Shown here: positions 53,768-60,656 of the stretch, in pieces | Position numbering within the stretch: position 1 is the first letter of the stretch | Layout of the letters: each line of letters starts with the position of its first letter | Source of the DNA: an uncultured Prevotellaceae bacterium | GTDB taxonomy: Bacteria; Bacteroidota; Bacteroidia; Bacteroidales; Muribaculaceae | Direction: 5' to 3' | Assembly (NCBI GenBank): GCA_900316835.1 | Contig: ONEL01000003.1 | Coordinates: forward strand, 153,473 to 217,472 | DNA: 64,000 nucleotides | Notes under the pieces: generated by a model | Told to the model about the DNA's origin: nothing | The model's database searches: none | The model's input: the letters and a program-made list of their open reading frames with translations, nothing else | Translations under genes and position numbers: made by a program

Positions 53768-54481
53768 TCACAATCTCTTATATAGGAAGAATGGAAGATT
53801 TTTGTTGATGATTGCGAGAATATGCCAACGCCTGGTAACGTAGGCTTTGGATTTCTTCTTACGAATAGCTGAAATGATTTGCCTGGCTACTTTCTCAACA
53901 GGCATTACCCAAAACAATCCTTCTCCTTTTGCCATAGCTGTATCAACGAGACCAGGACGAATATCTGTAACAATTATATGCTCTCCATTTTTGAAAGCCT
54001 TCTTACGTAAAGCTTCCACATAGTTGATTTGATAGGCTTTAGTTGCACTATAGGCTGGAGCCATTGCTTCACCTCGCAGTCCCCCAGCGGAAGTGATTGC
54101 AACAAGATGGCCGTGACCTTGTTGTTCTAAGATATGATAAAGCATGTCTATGACAAACGTACAACCAACAATATTTGTGTCTATAGCAGGTCGTTCTATG
54201 GAATAGTCGAGTGTGGCATTTATATCACCTGTACCCGAACACACGATAGCAAGATCTATGTATTCCATCTCTTTGTGAAGCGCATTGATGGCTTGCTCAA
54301 TCTCTTCCAAGTTGGTGATGTCTGCTTTAGTAGGAATGGTCTTGGATGGATATTTCTGATACAATTCGTCAAGCAAATGTGCTCGTCGGCCAATAATGCC
54401 GATTCTATTGTTCTCATTTGCATATTTCTCGAAAAGAGTTTTACCTACACCTGAGGTGGCTCCGATGATAACGATATTCAT
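53768..54481 (-). CDS. short-chain dehydrogenase/reductase
   Basis: 237 residues. NAD(P)-binding MNIVIIGATSGVGKTLFEKY (TGxxxG), catalytic Tyr/Lys in YSATKAYQINYVEALRKKAF and the Ser in VAITSAGGLRGEA. It has the usual C-terminal substrate region, then a basic tail. The first gene past the mnmE end, A+T-rich compared with mnmE. It may be controlled by the neighbouring Crp/Fnr gene. Confidence 0.88.
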   Translation of the reverse strand: MNIVIIGATSGVGKTLFEKYANENNRIGIIGRRAHLLDELYQKYPSKTIPTKADITNLEEIEQAINALHKEMEYIDLAIVCSGTGDINATLDYSIERPAIDTNIVGCTFVIDMLYHILEQQGHGHLVAITSAGGLRGEAMAPAYSATKAYQINYVEALRKKAFKNGEHIIVTDIRPGLVDTAMAKGEGLFWVMPVEKVARQIISAIRKKKSKAYVTRRWHILAIINKNLPFFLYKRL

Positions 54482-54498
54482 ATTGTGCTTTTTGTGTA

Positions 54499-54506
54499 CA
54501 AAGGTA
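54499..54506 (-). promoter_or_regulatory. -7 element of the SDR gene
   Basis: On the minus strand TACCTTTG (plus CAAAGGTA), 18 bp before the SDR start; the -33 is not clear. Confidence 0.5.
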
Positions 54507-54565
54507 ATAGTTTACCAGTATGCCTAAGCACAACATAAAGCAAAAGAACCGTCATGCCAACAAAC

Positions 54566-54583
54566 TCTCAAAACGTTTTGAGA
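54566..54583. promoter_or_regulatory. perfect 18-bp palindrome, candidate operator
   Basis: TCTCAAAACGTTTTGAGA, fully self-complementary, between the Crp/Fnr stop and the SDR promoter, about 60 bp upstream of its -7. No T-run follows on either strand, so an operator fits better than a terminator. Confidence 0.5.
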
Positions 54584-54585
54584 AT

Positions 54586-55158
54586 TTATAGACCAAAAGT
54601 TATCTCTCTACGTATGTTACTGATAGTTGTGGGTGTCACCTTTAGATAAGAGGCTATGTCTTTTAGGTTGATACTTTGTACTATTTCAGGACAACGAAGG
54701 AGTAAACGCTTATAACGTTCTCTGGTTGTCATTCGATAGGTATCAAGGTATTGTGTATAGACCTGAGAAAAGAGATGGTCGGATATGGCTAGTTTTAGAT
54801 CTCTCATACCATCGGAATCTAACAAATTACATAATTCTTCACCTGCTAATTGATAGACCTTACATGAAGTTCCAGCTACAATAGTCACTTCTGAAGTTTT
54901 TCCTGAAAGACAGTTTGGGTAATCACCCACGAACTCACCCTCAAATGCAAAGCCTGTGATATAGCCTTTTCCTTCAGAGAAATTATGTACTTTGTAGTTG
55001 AAATATCCACAATCAACAAACCCAATAAACCGAGATTCTTCACCTGCTTTGACGAAATAATCACCTTTAGCATATTGTGTCACTCGTCCGCGATTAACAA
55101 AATACGCTTTCAGTTCTGAAAGGTCAAGACCATCAATATATGAGTTAAAGCCTGTCAT
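54586..55158 (-). CDS. Crp/Fnr-family transcriptional regulator
   Basis: 190 residues. N-terminal cyclic-nucleotide-binding-like beta roll (VTQYAKGDYFVKAGEESRFI) and a C-terminal HTH (INLKDIASYLKVTPTTISNI). Cysteines typical of FNR clusters are absent in the expected N-terminal place. The ligand is unknown. It probably controls the adjacent SDR gene. Confidence 0.87.
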   Translation of the reverse strand: MTGFNSYIDGLDLSELKAYFVNRGRVTQYAKGDYFVKAGEESRFIGFVDCGYFNYKVHNFSEGKGYITGFAFEGEFVGDYPNCLSGKTSEVTIVAGTSCKVYQLAGEELCNLLDSDGMRDLKLAISDHLFSQVYTQYLDTYRMTTRERYKRLLLRCPEIVQSINLKDIASYLKVTPTTISNIRREITFGL

Positions 55159-55231
55159 ATCTACAATTTGTTGGTAAAGGTATAAAAAAGCAAGATTAGT
55201 CCCCTTCTAATAATCTCCCTTAAATGAATAC

Positions 55232-57556
55232 TTATCCCTCATTACTAACTTGTAACTTTTGTGTAAGTTGCAAATTGTTATGATTGAAATTTCTATTTCT
55301 TAACTGCTGAATACACTCATTGTAAGCAATTCCTTTCTTCTGGGGATCCCTAATTGTTACAATTAGAATAGCCTTTTGTTCCAAACTTACAGAAGGGTCA
55401 AACCCTTTGCTGGTCATAAGCGAATCACGATATAAAGCTTTCATTTTTAAAGCCCATCTCTTACCAGATGTAAGGATGTTCTCTTTCTTCCCTTTGGTCA
55501 TCTCCTCTAACGAGACATGATACTTCTTGATTGGCTGAAACTTGAAATAATCAGAAACTAAAGTTCTTTCCTTTAAAAAAGTGTCATCTTGATTTTTTCT
55601 TGCTTTTGAATTATAGTTCGAGGGGGTTAAGATATTATTTGTACCAACAAGGCGATCTGCATTGCGTATTGTTTTTGCGACAGAGGGAGCACCAGGCTGT
55701 ACCTGTACTACCGAATTAAATGTCTCAAGTTTTACGTCAACCTCAGATTGACAATATTCAACAGATTCGTTAGGATTAAGAATTGGAGCTGTTGCAAGGG
55801 TTATTGTTATATCACCATAATAATATCCATCCTCGTTAACCATACTATCGGGGTAAGGGAAATCAATGACTTGATAACTGTTCTCATTTGTGAATGTCAA
55901 ATCGAAAACCATAGTACATTCATCTTCATCATTGTGTAATATGTCCATGCATGTAGAAGGCAGACCATAGCCAACTTCTACCAAACGCTGTTTGGCATCC
56001 ATTTTCATTTCTGATGGATAAGATGCACTATGTACAATCAATGCTTTTACTAAAAGTGGCGTATATTTATCATCTAACAAGAATCTCAATGAAGCTGCTA
56101 AAGAGCTGATACGGGGAGTGGAAAAACTTGTTCCAGATGTTTCTGCAATATTCCCATAGATGGAGAAAGATTTGATACCAGTATTGACATTGCCGCCATA
56201 CTGTACGACATCAGGTTTGATTAAACTCTGAGGCCCTGGGCCAACAAGAGAGAAAGGAGACCTGCAATTTGCTTTACCATCACGATCTGTTCGTTTCTCG
56301 TGGGATAATGAGCCCACGACTAAACTATATATAGAATCGGCACCTTCTGTTATTCTGTTAAGACTCCCAGGGGCACCATTACCTGCCGATTTGCAAATGA
56401 TAATGTCATTCTCTCTTTGCAATTCATCTAAGGCTATTGCAAAATCAGAGAATTGACTATCAGAAATAGGCACATCACATCCTTGAGATAAATTCCATAT
56501 TTTAATTTCAGGATACTTATGTACATTTTCTTTTATATAAGCAATCAGTTCACTTTCTCTAACAGATATTTCTGGAGTATTAACTAGACAATCCATAATC
56601 TTGCAAGGTAAGCTACCTGTTAACTCTCGGCCAAACAATTCATCTCCATAAAGCAATATACCTGCGACCAAAGTTCCATGACGTCGACTTATGTCTTCAG
56701 AATCAAACGGACAATCATCATCTGACAAAATCCAGTTTTTTAAATGATCTATCTTTTCTACCCCAGAGTCAAGTAAACCAACAACAGGATATTCGGCATT
56801 CGCTTCTGGTACCTTAACATCTAAATCGGCATCAGCATCTTCCGGCTGATTTGTGATAATAAAATGTGGCATTTTACGAATAGACAAGATTCCATCCATA
56901 GTGGCTAATTTCTGAAGTACTTGTTTATTCGCCTTTTTTATACTATACAGTTTTAGATTCTTTGAGTAATCCAATTTACACTCTTCCAAACCATTGTCTG
57001 AACAATACGATAGGAACTGTTGCTCTAAAGATGAGTTTATTACCTCATCGCAATAATCAACCAGACGTACTTTAATTTCTTGATCTACAATATCGTCATC
57101 AACAAATACGTGATATTGAGTAACCCCTTCTATTGTTGCTATAGCTTTCTTTTCGTCTTCTTTTATTTTTGCATTACGATATTTTCCAAAACGATTCTTC
57201 ATTTCATGCAAATCAGAAGTGTTGTCAATCTTTACTAACACTTTATTGTAATCGGTCATTCCAATTACGTTTCGTTTCCTCGCAACATCAAACATAGAAC
57301 GAACCCCACTACGATGTGATTTCGCGGTTGCTTCGTCATTCAGTTTAGCCTCAACCAATATCGGGATATTAGCATTCTGCCGTCGAGACAAAACATCTTC
57401 CAGCAAATTCAGTTGCAAACTAACATTTGTTCCATTCCGTTTTACGGCAGCATCTGTAACCCATTGGGGGAGTTGATTGCTACCACCACCTTCAGGCTTA
57501 AAATCATCTTGATTCTGACGTAGTTCTACTATTTGTATAGGAAGTTCTTTTGCCAT
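55232..57556 (-). CDS. S8 subtilase of an IetAS-type pair (IetS-like)
   Basis: 774 residues, no signal peptide, so cytosolic. The full catalytic triad is readable: Asp263 in VVGLLDSGVE, His293 in RRHGTLVAG, oxyanion Asn393 in KSAGNGAPG, Ser477 in SGTSFSTPRIS. A ~230-residue N-terminal region and ~270-residue C-terminal region flank the protease. It is encoded 3 bp after an AAA ATPase. The AAA ATPase plus cytosolic subtilase pairing is known as IetAS, described in Agrobacterium for plasmid stability and later as anti-phage. Confidence 0.82.
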   Translation of the reverse strand: MAKELPIQIVELRQNQDDFKPEGGGSNQLPQWVTDAAVKRNGTNVSLQLNLLEDVLSRRQNANIPILVEAKLNDEATAKSHRSGVRSMFDVARKRNVIGMTDYNKVLVKIDNTSDLHEMKNRFGKYRNAKIKEDEKKAIATIEGVTQYHVFVDDDIVDQEIKVRLVDYCDEVINSSLEQQFLSYCSDNGLEECKLDYSKNLKLYSIKKANKQVLQKLATMDGILSIRKMPHFIITNQPEDADADLDVKVPEANAEYPVVGLLDSGVEKIDHLKNWILSDDDCPFDSEDISRRHGTLVAGILLYGDELFGRELTGSLPCKIMDCLVNTPEISVRESELIAYIKENVHKYPEIKIWNLSQGCDVPISDSQFSDFAIALDELQRENDIIICKSAGNGAPGSLNRITEGADSIYSLVVGSLSHEKRTDRDGKANCRSPFSLVGPGPQSLIKPDVVQYGGNVNTGIKSFSIYGNIAETSGTSFSTPRISSLAASLRFLLDDKYTPLLVKALIVHSASYPSEMKMDAKQRLVEVGYGLPSTCMDILHNDEDECTMVFDLTFTNENSYQVIDFPYPDSMVNEDGYYYGDITITLATAPILNPNESVEYCQSEVDVKLETFNSVVQVQPGAPSVAKTIRNADRLVGTNNILTPSNYNSKARKNQDDTFLKERTLVSDYFKFQPIKKYHVSLEEMTKGKKENILTSGKRWALKMKALYRDSLMTSKGFDPSVSLEQKAILIVTIRDPQKKGIAYNECIQQLRNRNFNHNNLQLTQKLQVSNEG

Positions 57557-57559
57557 ATT

Positions 57560-58654
57560 TTATTTCTCCTTTGATAAAATGTTTTTTACTTGTCTTTGGG
57601 ATATACCCAATGTATCTGAAATCAATGCTTGCGAGATGCCGTTCTGGCTCAAATATAAAACCAATTCGGCAACACTCGCATTGTTATGATTGAAATTGTA
57701 TATACCAACCAGTAAATTTTCCAATGTGATTTTGTTTACTCCTTTTATCACACTAAGAGCTTTTACCTTATTAAATATCGTTCTCACATCAGAAGGCGTG
57801 TTGCCCTGCATCAGTTTAACGACAAATGCTATTCTTTTCTCATCATTCTTAAAATCACAGTCAAAATCATCAATTAGTAGGCTAACCAATTCTTTCATCA
57901 AATCGTCATCGAGTAGCCCAACCTCAATTGATGTTTGGAATCTACGCCATACAGCCTTGTCTAATAGTTCTGCGTGGTTCGTAGCAGCAATCAATATACT
58001 GGATGCCGGGAAAGAGTCGATATTTTGCAAAAGACTATTGATAACACGTTTTAGTTCGCCCAACTCGTGTGCGTCATCTCTTGCTTTCGCAATCGCATCA
58101 AATTCGTCAAGAAAGAGAATACACGGTCTGGATTGAGCATAATCAAATATTGCCCTAATGTTTTTTGCAGTATTTCCCAATAGACTTGACACTAACGTAT
58201 CAAGCCTTGCAATTAATAGTGGCATCTTGGTCTGTTCTGATATATAATGAGCAATAGATGTTTTTCCGCAACCTGGCCTGCCATACAATAATAAAGTTTT
58301 AGAAATGTCAATTCCTACTTTTTCCAAATCATCTTGATGATTTATCAATTCTATGAAATCTTCTATTTGTTTTTTTACGACACCAGAAAGAACGACCTTT
58401 GTACGTTCGTGGGGTTCTGGAATAACTTCCACTATTTTCATTCTACTTTCACTGTCAACAGGAATATTTCTAAATTCATCCATAGTGGAAGTTCCATTTC
58501 TGCTAACATCATTCACGACGTCCAAAATACATTTGGCCATCGCAGAATCTCCGTCTTTTTCAAAACGATTCGCCAACCTGTTTGAGTAACTGACAATTTT
58601 TCTTTTGTCGTTACTTAGTCCTCCTTCTATTATTCGTAATATTTCAGAATACAT
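57560..58654 (-). CDS. AAA ATPase of an IetAS-type pair (IetA-like)
   Basis: 364 residues. Walker A GRPGCGKT (residues 125-132), Walker B LFLDEFDAI (180-188), sensor-1 AATN (223-226), arginine-finger region WRRFQ (236-240). The C-terminal ~35 residues, from AELVLYLSQNGISQ to GISQRQVKNIL, form a likely helix-turn-helix, which is unusual and suggests DNA contact or self-regulation. The N-terminal ~110 residues are helical. It probably presents substrates to, or restrains, the subtilase encoded 3 bp downstream. Confidence 0.85.
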   Translation of the reverse strand: MYSEILRIIEGGLSNDKRKIVSYSNRLANRFEKDGDSAMAKCILDVVNDVSRNGTSTMDEFRNIPVDSESRMKIVEVIPEPHERTKVVLSGVVKKQIEDFIELINHQDDLEKVGIDISKTLLLYGRPGCGKTSIAHYISEQTKMPLLIARLDTLVSSLLGNTAKNIRAIFDYAQSRPCILFLDEFDAIAKARDDAHELGELKRVINSLLQNIDSFPASSILIAATNHAELLDKAVWRRFQTSIEVGLLDDDLMKELVSLLIDDFDCDFKNDEKRIAFVVKLMQGNTPSDVRTIFNKVKALSVIKGVNKITLENLLVGIYNFNHNNASVAELVLYLSQNGISQALISDTLGISQRQVKNILSKEK

Positions 58655-59112
58655 TTATCTTGCTTATTTTTTGTAAAGATATAAAAGATTTCGAAACAAC
58701 GATCCAGAATAAAATATATTTAACATATTATTAACATAAAGCGTGTCGGTTTTAACATTTATCATTACAACTTCAGGCAATTTGATGTATTTTGTTATTC
58801 TCGCATAATTATAAAGATATACAAAGAACAACAAGGAAATATGAGCAAAGAATGACCAAAAATGAAAGTTACACCTTACCTGCTTTTCAACGATTGCCAA
58901 AAATCTACAAAAATTTGCGTTAACGGATGTAAATATACAAAAAAAGCATCGCCATATTTTCTGATGTTTGCTTTTTCTTTTTTTTCGCGGCAGCTTCATT
59001 TACAGATTTTTGCCAATTTTCTGTTTCTCCAGCGTCCCTCTGCGTAACATTTGTTTTCCCAAAATTATGTTATATAACTGGTATTCAATTACTCATATTT
59101 GCAGATATTAGA
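58655..59112. other. A+T-rich gap upstream of the ATPase gene
   Basis: No convincing gene. The 111-codon frame at 58664-58999 is rich in Phe/Lys/Cys, has no motif and is judged spurious. A near-consensus minus-strand -7 (TATCTTTA) lies ~20-30 bp before the IetA-like start. Confidence 0.4.
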
Positions 59113-59149
59113 TTCTGCGTCGGAAAGTAGATTCTGCGTGGAAAAGTAA
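59113..59149 (+). other. two tandem candidate attachment sites (copies of the mnmE 3' end)
   Basis: TTCTGCGTCGGAAAGTAG (59113-59130) and TTCTGCGTGGAAAAGTAA (59132-59149), one base apart. They match the mnmE end in 16 and 15 of 18 positions, begin at its TTC codon and end at its stop. Copy 1 still encodes F-C-V-G-K-stop with synonymous changes; copy 2 encodes F-C-V-E-K-stop. Confidence 0.65.
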
Positions 59150-59191
59150 CCCCTTATAAACAACACTGAACAACATGGAGCAACTTAAACT

Positions 59192-59218
59192 AAGTTCCTA
59201 CAAATGAGGGACTTTTTG
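59192..59218 (+). terminator. small terminator-like hairpin after the att copies
   Basis: AAGTTCC / GGGACTT (one wobble) with a 9-nt loop, followed by a T run. Confidence 0.45.
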
Positions 59219-59242
59219 TATTTTAACACTTCAAGTTGCATA

Positions 59243-59274
59243 TTTGTTAGTTACTGTTTTTCCAGTTATTTTTG
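59243..59274 (+). promoter_or_regulatory. full-consensus promoter without a gene
   Basis: TTTG (59243-59246), 20 bp, TATTTTTG (59267-59274). Downstream to 59594 there is no plus-strand ORF, only TGAGA-type repeats. Either it drives an RNA or its gene is lost. Confidence 0.55.
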
Positions 59275-59343
59275 CACCTTATTTCTACCGCGAGTGTAAA
59301 ACAGAAAGTCAATTTCACACCAAGATGACATCATAGGGACAAG

Positions 59344-59440
59344 CGTGAGACGCTGTGAGAAAAGTCCAAAATGCAATCGAGGGTACAACGTGAGACACCA
59401 TGAGAAGTGATGAGACACTATGAGACACTTTGGCAGGAGA
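59344..59440. repeat. cluster of TGAGA/TGAGACAC motifs
   Basis: TGAGACGCT, TGAGAAAAG, TGAGACACC, TGAGAAGTG, TGAGACACT and TGAGACACT occur within 97 bp, often spaced 11-20 bp apart. They are 200-290 bp from the att copies, a range where integrase arm sites often lie. The remainder of 59441-59594 shows no gene; a one-sided TTTTTGACACCCCTCCTC (59510-59527) resembles an IS end. Confidence 0.5.
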
Positions 59441-59594
59441 AATTCACTAACAAGTGCAACATTTATGGAAATTCAGAACGTTAAAATAGTACAAAAGAAG
59501 GATTTGTCTTTTTTGACACCCCTCCTCTCGTCAAGTTCTCAAACTCGTTGGGTAATTGCATAAGAAAATCGTATTCTATCATTATTGATTGCAA

Positions 59595-60656
59595 CTATTT
59601 TTTCCACAATCCCAACTGCTTGGCCAAGTCAATAGCAAGTCTTGTCAGTGGGCGTTTATGTATTTCATTAGGGTCTGCATAAGTCCCTAGAATAAACCTC
59701 TCCAAATCCGTCTGTTTAGGTATCAGTGCACTGAAACCAGAGTCGCGCAAGCTCTTAATCATACTGGCATTGTATATCTTACTCTTCCACACGATTTCTT
59801 CTGTAAAGTCATTGTGCTCTGCATACCTTGTCTCTATATGTAACCGTTGGTCTGTATTATCTCGGATAGCGACCTGAGCTTCATCCCAAGGAACTGCCGC
59901 CACTACACCAACCTTTAAATTCTCCTTTTCAAGAAAAACAAGATAGTTCACCAAAGAGCGTTCATCCAATTTGAACTTCAGCACATCCAAATCTCTGCTC
60001 CCGGTATCATCCCATAGTCCAAAGAATGGAGTGTCACTTGCAGACTTCCTTCTATTGCAACTGGGACATGAGGGTTGAAGATTGAAGAAAGATATACATA
60101 AGAATGGATAGTATGACTTGGGCTTCCAATGATCAAGGTCATAATAGCCTTCTCCATCGCTGTCACTGATGGTATAGTTGGCATTGCAATACACACAGGC
60201 TTTCAGTTCTAACTTGCGATAAATAAGTGGCACTATTTGATCTCGCACATTCTTATAGTGCATTGCATCAATGAGTCGATTTGACAAAGATCCTTTATTC
60301 ACACCATCGATCATCATGGCACAGTTAGCTATTTGATGGCTAACCAACGTATCTTTATGTGTTATATCACGACAAAAAATAGTTGGTTGCCATTTTAGCA
60401 ACGAACCATCATTATAGCCCGTTAATATTTCATCCACATAGTCGGCATACTGCTGTGGCGTTGAAGGGCTAACATTCCATATTGGATTTCTTGAAGATCC
60501 TGTATTAACATTTATACTTCTAGCCCTACGTAACTCATTCTTCAGCATTGTCAGTTCATCAACAATATCATGATGAAAAGCGGAATTATGAATGGCATCC
60601 ACATACTCTGTTTTCACCAATTGCTCTATCTCTGGTGTAATACTAATCTTGCGCAT
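59595..60656 (-). CDS. HNH endonuclease, Septu PtuB-like
   Basis: 353 residues, no signal peptide. HNH/zinc site: C154-x2-C157 in KACVYCNAN, DLDHWKPKS (D175-H176), FNLQPSCPSCNRRKS (N192, C197, C200, N201, K204). The C-terminus (FILGTYADPNEIHKRPLTRL, AKQLGL) is like PtuB. It overlaps the upstream ATPase gene by 14 bp. In Septu systems the HNH protein is the nuclease that acts on nucleic acid when the ATPase is triggered by phage. Confidence 0.83.
   Translation of the reverse strand: MRKISITPEIEQLVKTEYVDAIHNSAFHHDIVDELTMLKNELRRARSINVNTGSSRNPIWNVSPSTPQQYADYVDEILTGYNDGSLLKWQPTIFCRDITHKDTLVSHQIANCAMMIDGVNKGSLSNRLIDAMHYKNVRDQIVPLIYRKLELKACVYCNANYTISDSDGEGYYDLDHWKPKSYYPFLCISFFNLQPSCPSCNRRKSASDTPFFGLWDDTGSRDLDVLKFKLDERSLVNYLVFLEKENLKVGVVAAVPWDEAQVAIRDNTDQRLHIETRYAEHNDFTEEIVWKSKIYNASMIKSLRDSGFSALIPKQTDLERFILGTYADPNEIHKRPLTRLAIDLAKQLGLWKK

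Noticed and set aside
58664..58999. 111-codon minus frame upstream of the ATPase
   Set aside because: Phe/Lys/Cys-rich translation without motif, in an A+T-rich gap, and the region looks like promoter DNA.
59034..59045. CTCTGCGTAAC as an att half-site
   Set aside because: Match too short and outside the 18-bp frame of the other copies.
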